From an uncultured Burkholderiales bacterium (GTDB lineage: Bacteria > Pseudomonadota > Gammaproteobacteria > Burkholderiales > Burkholderiaceae_C): a stretch of DNA of 64,000 nucleotides. The position numbers were made by a program, and so were the translations under genes. Shown in pieces: positions 45,369 to 53,780 of this stretch; positions within the stretch are counted from its first letter, which is position 1; every line of letters starts with the position of its first letter. Location: contig CAIRQX010000039.1 in the NCBI GenBank assembly GCA_903880855.1, positions 33,101 to 97,100 of the forward strand, given 5' to 3'. The notes beneath the pieces are model-generated. The model was not told the origin of the DNA. It worked only from the letters and a program-made list of their open reading frames with translations, and ran no database searches.

Positions 45369-46252
45369 AAATAGTGGTCTATCAATAAGGCCGCAAACAA
45401 CACACTCAAGTGGATAAGCGAGAAGCGAAATGTTTTGCGCGCTAACGCATCAGAGTAGTTACGCCACAAAGCCCAGCCATAGCCACAAAACCCGATACTC
45501 AAAATAACAGCAGCCACCAAATAAAACCAACCGCTCATGCGGTAGACAAAAGGCATCAAACACGCTGCAAACAAAACAATGGTGTAGAGCCATATCTGCA
45601 GGCGGGTGAATTCGTTACCGTGGGTCACGGGCAACATGGGCAATCCTGATTTGCGGTAATCCTCCACGCGGTAAAGCGCAAGCGCCCAAAAATGCGGTGG
45701 CGTCCACAAGAAAATAATCAAGAACAAAATCAGCGCTTCAGGCCCGACATCACCTGTCATCGCAGCCCAACCCAACACGGGAGGCATAGCGCCAGATGCA
45801 CCACCAATCACAATGTTTTGTGGCGTCAAGGGCTTGAGGATGACGGTGTAGATGACGGCATAGCCCACAAACGTGGCGAAGGTCAGCCACATCGTGAGTG
45901 GATTGACCCACACATACAAGAGCCAAGAACCAAAGGCGCACATCAATCCAGAAAAAACCAAAGTCTCCGTGTCAGACAACTCGCCTTTTGCGGTGGGGCG
46001 CCATGCTGTGCGTTTCATAACTGCATCTATTTTCTTTTCAACAATGCAATTGAAGGCCGCGGCAGCTCCCGCCACAAACCAAATACCTACGCAAGACCAC
46101 AGGCCTAACTGCAATTCGTCCCAGGTTGGCACGCCCGGCACAGCCAGCACCATGCCTATCAATGCGCAGAAAACGATCAATTGAATGACGCGCGGCTTGG
46201 TCAGCGCATTGAATTGGCGCAAGCGAGTCATCAGAGAGAAGTTGTCGGTCAT
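45365..46252 (-). CDS. ctaB: Protoheme IX farnesyltransferase (heme O synthase)
   Basis: UbiA-type prenyltransferase converting heme B to heme O; 295 residues with about eight or nine helices. The first Asp-rich motif lies in [19 protein letters not shown], followed by the loop [13 protein letters not shown] and the second motif [15 protein letters not shown]. It overlaps ctaA upstream and sco downstream by 4 nt each, so the three are translationally coupled. Confidence 0.96.
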   Translation of the reverse strand: MTDNFSLMTRLRQFNALTKPRVIQLIVFCALIGMVLAVPGVPTWDELQLGLWSCVGIWFVAGAAAAFNCIVEKKIDAVMKRTAWRPTAKGELSDTETLVFSGLMCAFGSWLLYVWVNPLTMWLTFATFVGYAVIYTVILKPLTPQNIVIGGASGAMPPVLGWAAMTGDVGPEALILFLIIFLWTPPHFWALALYRVEDYRKSGLPMLPVTHGNEFTRLQIWLYTIVLFAACLMPFVYRMSGWFYLVAAVILSIGFCGYGWALWRNYSDALARKTFRFSLIHLSVLFAALLIDHYL

Positions 46253-47340
46253 ACAGTTTTCAGTTTACGCGCTATGCACAGCAACCAAACCATGGTGATG
46301 CATAGTGCGGCAGCACCACCCGTGTGGACGACGGCGGCGATCAAGGGCCAATCCAAGACAACATTAGAAAGCCCAGTTAAAAGCTGCAACAACAACAAAG
46401 CGCCTAAGACTTTTGCAATGTGCTTGGCACCATTCACAGACAGTAGTTGCCATGCCAAAGCACCTAAAGCAATGAAAACGACATAAGCACTTAAACGATG
46501 CACATAGTGAATGGCGGTCAATGCTTGAAAGGTCAGGGGCTCTCCCATCGCATTGAGCCCTAAGGGACGCCAAATAGTGAAGCCATTCCAAAAATCCATC
46601 AAAGGCCACCAACTGTCTTGACATTGCGGGAAGGTGTTGCACGCCAATACCGCGTAATTGGTGCTCACCCATCCCCCAGAAAGAATTTGCAACAACAGCA
46701 ATGCAGCACAAATCCATGCACTCCTATAAAGTCTCGAGGAGATTTCAACTGGTGTAACTTGGCGCTGCTGATAAATTTGTATGGTCAACAAGGCCAACAA
46801 CACCAAGCCGCCCAGTAAATGCAAAGTAACGATTGCCGGGAATAACTTCATCGTGACAGTGAGCGCACCGAATGCGCCTTGCACACACACCCATAGCAAA
46901 GTGAAGGTTGGTAATTTCGTGTTGGAACCTTGCGACCGTTTCGACCAAGCAAACCAGGCCAAGGTCAATATGCAGCCACCTACCCCCATGGCCATATAGC
47001 GGTGGATCATTTCAATCCATGCTTTTTGGTGCGTCACAGGGCCAGTAGGCATAGCAGTTTGCGCTGCGTCTATGGCGCTGATAGCACCTACTGGGCTTGC
47101 AAATCCATAACAACCGGGCCAATCGGGGCAACCCAAACCAGAATCGGTCAGACGCGTAAAAGCACCAAACAACACTAAATCAAAAGTGATGAAAAGGGTC
47201 AGTTGCGTGAACCAGACCACCCGCTGTGAATTAGAGGCAGAAGACTGTCGCAACCAGATCCAGCCCAAAGGAACAGACGCCACCAAAGCACCCAAGATCA
47301 GCAGGTGCAGTGTTGGAGCGAAGTTATAAAGCGAGTTCAT
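46249..47340 (-). CDS. ctaA: Heme A synthase (COX15/CtaA)
   Basis: Oxidises the methyl group of heme O to formyl, giving heme A; 363 residues from ATG 47340. The longer frame to 47448 overlaps the upstream gene. Eight helices are predicted. Conserved elements are [22 protein letters not shown] with the Cys pair, IEMIHRYMA with a heme-ligand His, [15 protein letters not shown], and [14 protein letters not shown] and [13 protein letters not shown] with the other His ligands. It overlaps both neighbours by 4 nt. Confidence 0.95.
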   Translation of the reverse strand: MNSLYNFAPTLHLLILGALVASVPLGWIWLRQSSASNSQRVVWFTQLTLFITFDLVLFGAFTRLTDSGLGCPDWPGCYGFASPVGAISAIDAAQTAMPTGPVTHQKAWIEMIHRYMAMGVGGCILTLAWFAWSKRSQGSNTKLPTFTLLWVCVQGAFGALTVTMKLFPAIVTLHLLGGLVLLALLTIQIYQQRQVTPVEISSRLYRSAWICAALLLLQILSGGWVSTNYAVLACNTFPQCQDSWWPLMDFWNGFTIWRPLGLNAMGEPLTFQALTAIHYVHRLSAYVVFIALGALAWQLLSVNGAKHIAKVLGALLLLQLLTGLSNVVLDWPLIAAVVHTGGAAALCITMVWLLCIARKLKTV

Positions 47341-48029
47341 CGGCCAGGCACATCCCATGACGCAGAGGCACGCAACAAACGCTCCATGTCGCGCTTCGCT
47401 TTTAATGCACCTTCGGCATTGAGTTGCGCAGGGAAGCGCATCATCCATTCACCCATAGGGTCGACCATGTACAAGTGGTCTTCTAACTTCTTATTGGCTT
47501 CTGGTTGCAACCATTGCGCGAGCGCTTTGGGGTCTATGCGCACAACTGTGGCTTCTTCTAGGGCTGGAAGCAAGGTATGGGGTATTGCAGATTTGTCGCT
47601 GACCAACCACACCCACTCGGTGCGTGGACGTTCTTTGCCCAGACCCGCCAAAATTTGGCGCTGTAAATACAAGTTTTGCTGACACGCCGCATCACATTCT
47701 GCACCTGCAACACTGAGCAGTAACCATTGGCCTTTGAGATCAGACAGCGTCATTATGGCTCCATCCAAACGCTCAACCTCTATCTTTGGAATGGAGCGCG
47801 TAGGTTGAATCAATTCACCAAAGTTGCGACGTGCCTCAGGTCTTACCCAGTAGTAAGTGATGTAAGAAGCAACGACTGGCGCTGCACAAGCCAATAAGAC
47901 CAGCAACATGTTAAAGCGTCCCATGCTAGTGCGCTTGGCATCCGCTTGCGCCACCTCTGCTGGCAATGGCAAGTCATAGACGGTCATGCCAAGTGGGTGC
48001 GATGAGTCGGGAATTTTTTTATCTTGCAT
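47337..48029 (-). CDS. SCO-like membrane protein of the cytochrome oxidase assembly cluster
   Basis: A 230-residue protein between surf1 and ctaA, overlapping both (11 nt and 4 nt). One membrane helix near 40-62 is followed by a thioredoxin-like domain, DLKGQWLLLSVAGAECDAAC, with a Cys112-X3-Cys116 pair spaced exactly as the copper-binding pair in SCO proteins, and a later His in LEDHLYMVDPMGEW. It is annotated in relatives only as a membrane or cytochrome oxidase assembly protein. By position and motif it probably handles copper or cysteine redox for CuA or CuB. An alternative start is Met15. Confidence 0.8.
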   Translation of the reverse strand: MQDKKIPDSSHPLGMTVYDLPLPAEVAQADAKRTSMGRFNMLLVLLACAAPVVASYITYYWVRPEARRNFGELIQPTRSIPKIEVERLDGAIMTLSDLKGQWLLLSVAGAECDAACQQNLYLQRQILAGLGKERPRTEWVWLVSDKSAIPHTLLPALEEATVVRIDPKALAQWLQPEANKKLEDHLYMVDPMGEWMMRFPAQLNAEGALKAKRDMERLLRASASWDVPGR

Positions 48030-48783
48030 GGCGATAAGGCTTTATCCATTGGTACCAAAAATACAGCAGTAACTGCACAGCAGCCAATGCAAACCACTGA
48101 AAGGCATAGCCCCAATGTTTTTCAACACCAGCAGTGATTTCTGGCCAACTGCGCTGTAAACCTTCTGCATCCGCATCAGTTTGTAAGACAGTGCCTACTA
48201 GTGAGATGCCGATTTCGTTGCTAAACGCAACAACATTCAGATTTTGCCTAATAGGCAATTGCCTTGTGACCTGTCCTGTTGTTGCATCTACTGCTTCACC
48301 CAAACCCATGACCTCGGATGGAGCGGTAGCAACACGACCATTTACATACACCAAACCCTGAGGCGTATCGATAGGAGCTAACAAAGTGCGGTCTTGTTGG
48401 TGTCGCGGTATCCATCCGCGTTGCACCAAGACGCTTGTAGTCGCATCCAATTGCAAAGGGGTCAACACGATAAATCCTGAGCGTCCTTGCATGGGTCGGT
48501 TTTCCAGGTACACCGTGTGCTGCGGTAACCAACGGCCTTCAAGGCTGACACGTTGGTGCACTTGGGTCAACACGTACTTATCTTTTAAAACAGCCAAAGT
48601 GTTTAGCGCTGGTTGCGCTTGTCGCGAAAGGATGGCCGCATGCAAAGCCTCTTTCTCGTGGCCACGCGACAACTGCCAGACACCTAAACGCACGGTCAAA
48701 GCCACACCCAAGACAGTGGCCATCGTTATCACCAGCAAGGAGCGCTGTCGCGTGGCAGAGATAATGGCGTTTATGAAATTCAT
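48019..48783 (-). CDS. SURF1-family cytochrome oxidase assembly protein
   Basis: A 254-residue inner-membrane protein aiding heme A insertion into subunit I. Two helices bracket a periplasmic domain: residues 15-33 (LLVITMATVLGVALTVRLG) and about 228-246. Family motifs are GVWQLSRGHEKEAL, RVSLEGRWLPQHTVYLENRP, LVQRGWIPR and KHWGYAFQWFALAAV. The start is set at ATG 48783; the frame extends to 48840, but only antisense to the DUF2909 gene. That choice makes its start codon overlap the start of the divergent DUF2909 gene. Confidence 0.9.
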   Translation of the reverse strand: MNFINAIISATRQRSLLVITMATVLGVALTVRLGVWQLSRGHEKEALHAAILSRQAQPALNTLAVLKDKYVLTQVHQRVSLEGRWLPQHTVYLENRPMQGRSGFIVLTPLQLDATTSVLVQRGWIPRHQQDRTLLAPIDTPQGLVYVNGRVATAPSEVMGLGEAVDATTGQVTRQLPIRQNLNVVAFSNEIGISLVGTVLQTDADAEGLQRSWPEITAGVEKHWGYAFQWFALAAVQLLLYFWYQWIKPYRHAR

Positions 48784-48994
48784 AGTTGCACTTGCATTTT
48801 TAGCCATCTTGGGCAGTTTGGCCTCTGCGCTCATATTCATGATGCGCTCGGGTCCGAGTGATCAACCCAAATCCAAAAACATGGTCAAGGCCTTGGGGCT
48901 CAGGGTCGGTATCTCGATCTTTCTGTTTATTTGTGTGCTGATTGGTTGGCAACTTGGCTACATACAACCAACTGGAATTGCTGCGGGTCAATAA
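48773..48994 (+). CDS. DUF2909-like twin-helix membrane protein
   Basis: A 73-residue protein with two membrane helices, MKFIVALAFLAILGSLASAL and GISIFLFICVLIGWQLGYI, joined by a charged loop SGPSDQPKSKNMVKALGLR. It matches the twin transmembrane proteins found inside betaproteobacterial cox clusters, with no known function. It is the only plus-strand gene in the cox region. Its first 11 bases (ATGAAATTCAT) contain the surf1 start on the other strand. Confidence 0.85.
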   Translation: MKFIVALAFLAILGSLASALIFMMRSGPSDQPKSKNMVKALGLRVGISIFLFICVLIGWQLGYIQPTGIAAGQ

Positions 48995-49029
48995 ACTTTG
49001 TGAAGGAGCCTAAAAGGTTCCTGCAAAAG

Positions 49030-49053
49030 CAAAGGCCGCACATGCGGCCTTTG
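49030..49053. terminator. Bidirectional terminator between DUF2909 gene and coxC
   Basis: Perfect stem of AAAGGCCGCA / TGCGGCCTTT with an extra C-G pair at the base and a two-base loop (49031-49052), between convergent genes. It shows that the cox structural genes and the surf1 unit are separately terminated. Confidence 0.85.
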
Positions 49054-49074
49054 TTCGTTTAACTAGCGCGTGAA

Positions 49075-49956
49075 TTACAACCAGTACACCAAGATGTAGA
49101 GGCCCAACCACACCACGTCCACAAAGTGCCAATACCACGCAGCACCTTCGAAACCGAAGTGCTTGTCGGAAGTGAAATGGCCTTTTTGCAAACGCAAGGT
49201 AATGACTAACAACATCAACATACCCAAGAACACGTGGAAGCCGTGGAAACCTGTGAGCATGAAGAAGGTAGAACCATAAACGCCAGAAGTGAGTTTGAGG
49301 TTCATCTCGCTATACGCATGGCTGTATTCGTAGCCTTGCACCAACAAAAAGACAACCCCTAACGCAACCGTTAACCACATGAACTTGATGGTGGTGTCAC
49401 GCTTGTTTTCAATCAAAGCATGGTGCGCAATAGTCAATGTCACACCAGAGCTCAACAACAAAGCGGTGTTGATCGTGGGCAACCAGAAGGGCGTCATCAC
49501 CTGGAAGGGCTCGATGATGCCGGCTGGTGAAGCAGTAGCGCCAGCGACAACAGATGGCCAAGCCGCCTTAAAACCAGGCCACAGCAATGCATTTTCTAAA
49601 TTGCCAAGTTCGGGCACCGAATGAACGCGCGCCCACCACAATGCAGAGAAGAATGCGCCAAAGAACATCACCTCAGAGAAGATGAACCAACTCATACTCC
49701 AACGGAAAGACAAATCGACTTTATGTCCGTACTGGCCTGATTCGCTCTCAGCAATCGTTTCGCCAAACCATTGGTACAGCACAAACAACCAAAATGCTAA
49801 GCCAAAGAGCAAGGAGTACTTGCCCCAGTCAGCACCATTGACCCATTGGCCAGCGCCCAAGATAACAAAGAACAAACCCAAGGCAGCCATCGCAGGGTGG
49901 CGCGAGGGTGCAGGCACATAGTAGTAAGGCGTGGTGCCGTGTGAGGTGCTACTCAT
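49075..49956 (-). CDS. coxC: Cytochrome c oxidase subunit III
   Basis: A 293-residue subunit III of the aa3-type oxidase, with seven predicted helices. The start ATG 49956 is preceded by AAGAAGGAAGAAA. Family landmarks are SWFIFSEVMFFGAFFSALWW (membrane Glu of helix 3), SSGVTLTIAHHALIENKR, GSTFFMLTGFHGFHVFLGM and the terminal WYWHFVDVVWLGLYILVYW. It lies 14 nt downstream of the DUF2970 gene and is the last gene of the coxB-coxA-ctaG transcription unit. Confidence 0.97.
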   Translation of the reverse strand: MSSTSHGTTPYYYVPAPSRHPAMAALGLFFVILGAGQWVNGADWGKYSLLFGLAFWLFVLYQWFGETIAESESGQYGHKVDLSFRWSMSWFIFSEVMFFGAFFSALWWARVHSVPELGNLENALLWPGFKAAWPSVVAGATASPAGIIEPFQVMTPFWLPTINTALLLSSGVTLTIAHHALIENKRDTTIKFMWLTVALGVVFLLVQGYEYSHAYSEMNLKLTSGVYGSTFFMLTGFHGFHVFLGMLMLLVITLRLQKGHFTSDKHFGFEGAAWYWHFVDVVWLGLYILVYWL

Positions 49957-49970
49957 TTTTTCTTCCTTCT

Positions 49971-50165
49971 TTACTTTGCAACGACCCAGTTGACGAAAAG
50001 CATCAACCCGGCCACAAACAAAAAACAAGCCACAAGACCAACGCCAAGCACGTGCAAAGGCGAGATTTTTGCGACATCTTCTTGGAACTCACTGCTTTTG
50101 CGAATTCCTAAAAACGACCATGCGACGGCAACCACCGAGCGCTTCAAAGATTGGAGCTTGCTCAC
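49971..50165 (-). CDS. DUF2970 family small membrane protein
   Basis: A 64-residue protein with a basic N-terminus, the family motif AWSFLGIRKSSEFQEDVAKI and one membrane helix LHVLGVGLVACFLFVAGLMLF. DUF2970 proteins lie between ctaG and coxC in betaproteobacteria. A role in oxidase assembly is inferred only from position. Its start overlaps the ctaG stop by 4 nt. Confidence 0.9.
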   Translation of the reverse strand: MSKLQSLKRSVVAVAWSFLGIRKSSEFQEDVAKISPLHVLGVGLVACFLFVAGLMLFVNWVVAK

Positions 50166-50767
50166 GCGCCAGCCCCCATTTTTGTATCGGCTGGTAGTAC
50201 CGCAACAGGGGCAGCAGGTGTTTTAGAGCCCACTTCAAAAAATGTGTAAGACAAGGTGATCGTCGATACATCTTTTGATAATTTCGGATCGATCACAAAC
50301 ACCACGGGCCATTGCTTTTTCTCGCCAGGCGCCAAGGTGTATTGGTTAAAACAGAAGCACTCCACTTTGTTGAAATGCGCCGCCGCTTGGCGTGGTGCAT
50401 AGCTTGGAATGGCTTGCGCAGACATGACACGGTTTTGCACATTTTGAAACTCGTACATCACCGTCATCATTTCGCCAGGGTGAACTTGCATCGATGACTG
50501 GGCGGGCTTGAACATCCAAGGGCCACGTGCATTCGCGTCAAATTCGACTGTGATGGTCCGAGTGGTATCAACTTGCGTGTTGGTCGGCTTAGCACGGGCA
50601 TTGCCAGAACCAAACACTTCGCGCTCACCCAAGGCCAAGATATTGATACCAGTGAATTCACAAATCGCACGGTACATCGGTACCAAGGCGTATCCAAAGG
50701 CAAACATGCCAACCGCCACCACGATTAACTTTTTAAGCATCACCAAATTTTGGCGGATGGGGACCAT
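50162..50767 (-). CDS. ctaG: Cytochrome c oxidase assembly protein CtaG/COX11
   Basis: Membrane-anchored copper chaperone that delivers copper to CuB of subunit I; 201 residues. One helix (LIVVAVGMFAFGYALVPMY) is followed by a periplasmic immunoglobulin-like domain with the copper-binding ECFCFNQYTLAPGE motif and YTFFEV near the end. The start at 50767 lies 5 nt after the stop of a 36-residue small gene. Met10 is an alternative start. Confidence 0.96.
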   Translation of the reverse strand: MVPIRQNLVMLKKLIVVAVGMFAFGYALVPMYRAICEFTGINILALGEREVFGSGNARAKPTNTQVDTTRTITVEFDANARGPWMFKPAQSSMQVHPGEMMTVMYEFQNVQNRVMSAQAIPSYAPRQAAAHFNKVECFCFNQYTLAPGEKKQWPVVFVIDPKLSKDVSTITLSYTFFEVGSKTPAAPVAVLPADTKMGAGA

Positions 50768-50772
50768 ACGAA

Positions 50773-50883
50773 TCAGCGATTCAACAACATGATTTTGGCA
50801 AAAAAGCCAATGAAAAAGACGGCTGCGACAGAAGCCAGAATCAGCCCCAGTCGTAGATTTTGCTTGCGTTGCTCTGGCGTCAT
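50773..50883 (-). CDS. Cytochrome oxidase small assembly protein (36 residues)
   Basis: A very short frame between coxA and ctaG. The peptide starts MTPEQRKQNLRLGLILASVA, continues with a single hydrophobic helix rich in Phe/Ile and ends KIMLLNR. The pattern of a polar MTPEQRKxN head plus one helix matches the small assembly proteins annotated at this exact position in betaproteobacterial cox operons. It starts 6 nt after coxA and stops 5 nt before ctaG, so it is fully embedded in the operon. Confidence 0.85.
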   Translation of the reverse strand: MTPEQRKQNLRLGLILASVAAVFFIGFFAKIMLLNR

Positions 50884-50889
50884 TGCTTT

Positions 50890-52512
50890 TTAACCGATCA
50901 CGCGGGTCGCCGTAGCATCAAGCTTAGGAGGTGTCTCGAAAGTATGGAAAGGTGCAGGAGATGGAACTTCCCACTCCAAGCCTTCAGCAGCTTCCCATGG
51001 TTTAGCAGATGCTTTTTCACCATGGCCCAACATCGCTGGCAAGATGATGAAGAAGAAGAAATACACCTGAGCAAATCCAAAGAAGAACGCGCCCACTGAA
51101 GCAATCATGTTGAAATCGGTGAACTGCATGGGGTAGTCTGCATAACGACGTGGCATACCTGCCAACCCCAAGAAGTGCATGGGGAAGAAGGTCACGTTGA
51201 ATGCAATCAATGTCCACCAGAAATGGATCTTGCCGCGCGTTTCGTTGTACATCACGCCAGTCCACTTAGGGCACCAGTAGTAGAAGCCTGCAAACATGGC
51301 AAACAAGGAACCCGCCACCAACACATAGTGGAAGTGGGCGACCACGTAATAGGTGTCTTGTACTTGTGTGTCAATGGGGGCCATGGACAAAATCAATCCC
51401 GTGAAACCACCCATGGTGAACACGAAGATAAAACCAACAGCAAACAACATGGGGGTCTCAAATGTCATCGAGCCTTTCCACATGGTTGCGATCCAGTTGA
51501 AAACCTTCACGCCAGTAGGCACGGAGATCAACATGGTGGCGTACATAAAGAACAGTTGGCCCGTCACAGGCATACCTGTCGCATACATATGGTGGGCCCA
51601 AACGATGAACGACAAAATAGCGATGGACGATGTGGCGTACACCATCGATGCGTAGCCGAACAATCTTTTACGGGCAAAAGCAGGAACGATGTGACTGATG
51701 ATGCCGAAAGCAGGCAAGATCATGATGTACACCTCTGGATGTCCGAAGAACCAGAAAATATGCTGGTACATGACGGGGTCACCACCACCAGCTGGGTTAA
51801 AGAAAGTGGTGCCGAAATGGCGGTCGGTCAACGTCATGGTGATCGCGCCAGCCAACACTGGCATCACAGCGATTAACAAATAAGCAGTGATCAACCAAGT
51901 CCAAACAAACATCGGCATTTTCATCAAGGTCATGCCAGGGGCGCGCATATTGAGAATGGTCACGATGATGTTGATAGAACCCATGATCGACGATGCACCC
52001 AACAAGTGCAGCGCAAAAATGCCGGAGTCCATCGATGGACCCATTTGCAATGTCAAAGGCGCATAGAGCGTCCAGCCAGCAGCAGGTGCGCCACCAGGTT
52101 GGAAGAAGGATGTGCTCAACATCACAGCTGCGGGAATCATCAGCCAAAAGCTGAAGTTGTTCATGCGGGCAAAGGCCATGTCTGCTGCGCCGATTTGCAA
52201 AGGAATCATCCAATTCGCAAACCCCACAAAGGCAGGCATGATGGCGCCGAACACCATGATCAAACCGTGCATGGTGGTGAGTTGGTTGAACAACTCAGGG
52301 TTGACCAATTGCAAGCCAGGTTGAAACAACTCAGCGCGGATTAGCAAAGCCAATATGCCGCCGATGATCAGCATAGTGAAAGCGAACAACAAATACAAAG
52401 TACCGATGTCTTTGTGGTTGGTAGCAAATACCCAACGTTGCCATCCGTGTGGGGCACCGTGATGGTCGTCGTGGCCATGGACGTGGCCTTGAGGATCTAG
52501 AACTGCGCTCAT
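50890..52512 (-). CDS. coxA: Cytochrome c oxidase subunit I
   Basis: Catalytic subunit of an aa3-type oxidase carrying heme a, heme a3 and CuB; 540 residues with twelve helices. The heme a His is in TTMHGLIMVFGAIMP. The D-channel Glu and CuB His are in HIFWFFGHPEVYIMILPAFG, further CuB His in VWAHHMYATGM, the K-channel Lys in MWKGSMTFETPM, and heme a/a3 His in VVAHFHYVLVAGS. The N-terminus has a His-rich stretch (HVHGHDDHHG). It lies 26 nt downstream of coxB. Confidence 0.98.
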   Translation of the reverse strand: MSAVLDPQGHVHGHDDHHGAPHGWQRWVFATNHKDIGTLYLLFAFTMLIIGGILALLIRAELFQPGLQLVNPELFNQLTTMHGLIMVFGAIMPAFVGFANWMIPLQIGAADMAFARMNNFSFWLMIPAAVMLSTSFFQPGGAPAAGWTLYAPLTLQMGPSMDSGIFALHLLGASSIMGSINIIVTILNMRAPGMTLMKMPMFVWTWLITAYLLIAVMPVLAGAITMTLTDRHFGTTFFNPAGGGDPVMYQHIFWFFGHPEVYIMILPAFGIISHIVPAFARKRLFGYASMVYATSSIAILSFIVWAHHMYATGMPVTGQLFFMYATMLISVPTGVKVFNWIATMWKGSMTFETPMLFAVGFIFVFTMGGFTGLILSMAPIDTQVQDTYYVVAHFHYVLVAGSLFAMFAGFYYWCPKWTGVMYNETRGKIHFWWTLIAFNVTFFPMHFLGLAGMPRRYADYPMQFTDFNMIASVGAFFFGFAQVYFFFFIILPAMLGHGEKASAKPWEAAEGLEWEVPSPAPFHTFETPPKLDATATRVIG

Positions 52513-52538
52513 GATGTGTTCCTATTCAACGTTTGCGG

Positions 52539-53705
52539 TTAACGGGCGGCCTTGACTTCGGCGGGCTGGACCAGCTGCCCGGTCTTGTTGGACCAATTGT
52601 TTTTGGTATAGCTGATCACCGCAGCAATATCGGTGTCGCTAAGCTGCTTCCACGCGGGCATGGAGTTGTTGTTTTGGCCATTGAGCAAGACATGGATTTG
52701 CTTACCAGCGTCAGAGTTCAGAACGACAGCAGAACCATCCAAAGCCTTGATAGCGCCGCCGCCTTTGCCACTTGCTTGGTGACAGGCCACGCAATTTGCT
52801 GCATAGACTTTTTCGCCACGTTGCAAGATCTCAGGCAAGGTCCACACTTTAGAAGGGTCGTCCATCTTGGCGGCCATCTTCTTTTGCTCGACTGCCACCC
52901 ATGCTGCGTAATCTTCTGCGCTCAATACTTTGACATGGATTGGCATATAAGCGTGCTCTTTGCCGCACAGCTCTTGGCACTGGCCGTGGAAATCGCCGAC
53001 GGTTTCCGCGCGGAACCAAGTGTCACGCACGAAACCAGGAATGGCATCTTGCTTAACACCCAGTGATGGGACGGAAAAAGCGTGGATGACATCGTTAGCT
53101 GTTGTGATGATGCGGATTTTTTTGTTAACTGGCACCACCAGTGGATGGTCTACCTTCAGTAAGTAATCATCAATATCAACACCTTTGGCGCCATTGTTTG
53201 ACATATTGCGGTGTTCATTGTCCAAGGTGGAAATGATGGCAATACCCTCGCCCTCACCCTTGATGTAGTCGTAACCCCATTTCCATTGATATCCAGTAGC
53301 CTTAATGGTGAGGTCTGCATTGGATGTGTCTTTTTGAGCAACCACTGCTTTGGTAGCGGGCAAGGCCATCAAGATCACGATGATGAAAGGGATAACAGTC
53401 CAAGCAATCTCAACTTTGACCGACTCATGGAAGCTGGCGGACTTGTGTCCAACTGACTTGCGGTGCTTCCAGATCGAATAGAACATCACACCAAAAACAG
53501 CCACAAAGATAACTGTGCAAATAATCAGCATGAACCAGTGCAACCAGCCTTGTTCTTGAGCGATCTTGGTCGCACCAGGCTGTAAATTGAGTTGCCAATT
53601 GGCTGGGCCGCCAGGAAGGTCGTTCACCGCCCAAGCCGCTGTACTCGCCCAGGTGGAAACGAACAGCAAAGCCGAAGCCAACTTCTGGAAAAGATTGTTC
53701 TTCAT
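52539..53705 (-). CDS. coxB: Cytochrome c oxidase subunit II with C-terminal cytochrome c domain
   Basis: A 388-residue subunit II from ATG 53705. It has a signal peptide, two membrane helices (about 60-85 and 105-130), and the CuA cupredoxin domain with VIHAFSVPSLGVKQDAIPG and the ligands in HGQCQELCGKEHAYM. It is fused to a class I cytochrome c domain at about 305-375 with the heme motif NCVACH and axial Met in SMPAWKQL. The fusion is the caa3 type common in betaproteobacteria and removes the need for a separate cytochrome c donor. It heads the cox operon. Confidence 0.97.
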   Translation of the reverse strand: MKNNLFQKLASALLFVSTWASTAAWAVNDLPGGPANWQLNLQPGATKIAQEQGWLHWFMLIICTVIFVAVFGVMFYSIWKHRKSVGHKSASFHESVKVEIAWTVIPFIIVILMALPATKAVVAQKDTSNADLTIKATGYQWKWGYDYIKGEGEGIAIISTLDNEHRNMSNNGAKGVDIDDYLLKVDHPLVVPVNKKIRIITTANDVIHAFSVPSLGVKQDAIPGFVRDTWFRAETVGDFHGQCQELCGKEHAYMPIHVKVLSAEDYAAWVAVEQKKMAAKMDDPSKVWTLPEILQRGEKVYAANCVACHQASGKGGGAIKALDGSAVVLNSDAGKQIHVLLNGQNNNSMPAWKQLSDTDIAAVISYTKNNWSNKTGQLVQPAEVKAAR

Positions 53706-53744
53706 CACTTTTAAATGCCTTAATTGATTAGCCTGCAGGAGAGC

Positions 53745-53763
53745 AACCCTAGGGTTCGCCCTA
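53745..53763. promoter_or_regulatory. Palindrome and hairpin in the coxB upstream region
   Basis: AACCCTAGGGTT (53745-53756) is a perfect 12-bp palindrome, and it overlaps TAGGG-TTCG-CCCTA (53750-53763). It lies 40-58 bp upstream of the coxB start codon. It may be an operator of the cox operon or a weak terminator after the methyltransferase gene. No known regulator motif is recognised. Confidence 0.35.
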
Positions 53764-53780
53764 ATTAAACTCACAGTCCG

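Noticed and set aside
48784-48840. 19-residue extension of surf1
   Set aside because: It is antisense to the DUF2909 gene and polar, while the SURF1 helix begins after Met 48783; accepting it would remove the shared start palindrome.
51175-51876. 233-codon frame antisense to coxA
   Set aside because: His/Asp-rich shadow of a conserved membrane protein gene; no signal, domain or ribosome site.
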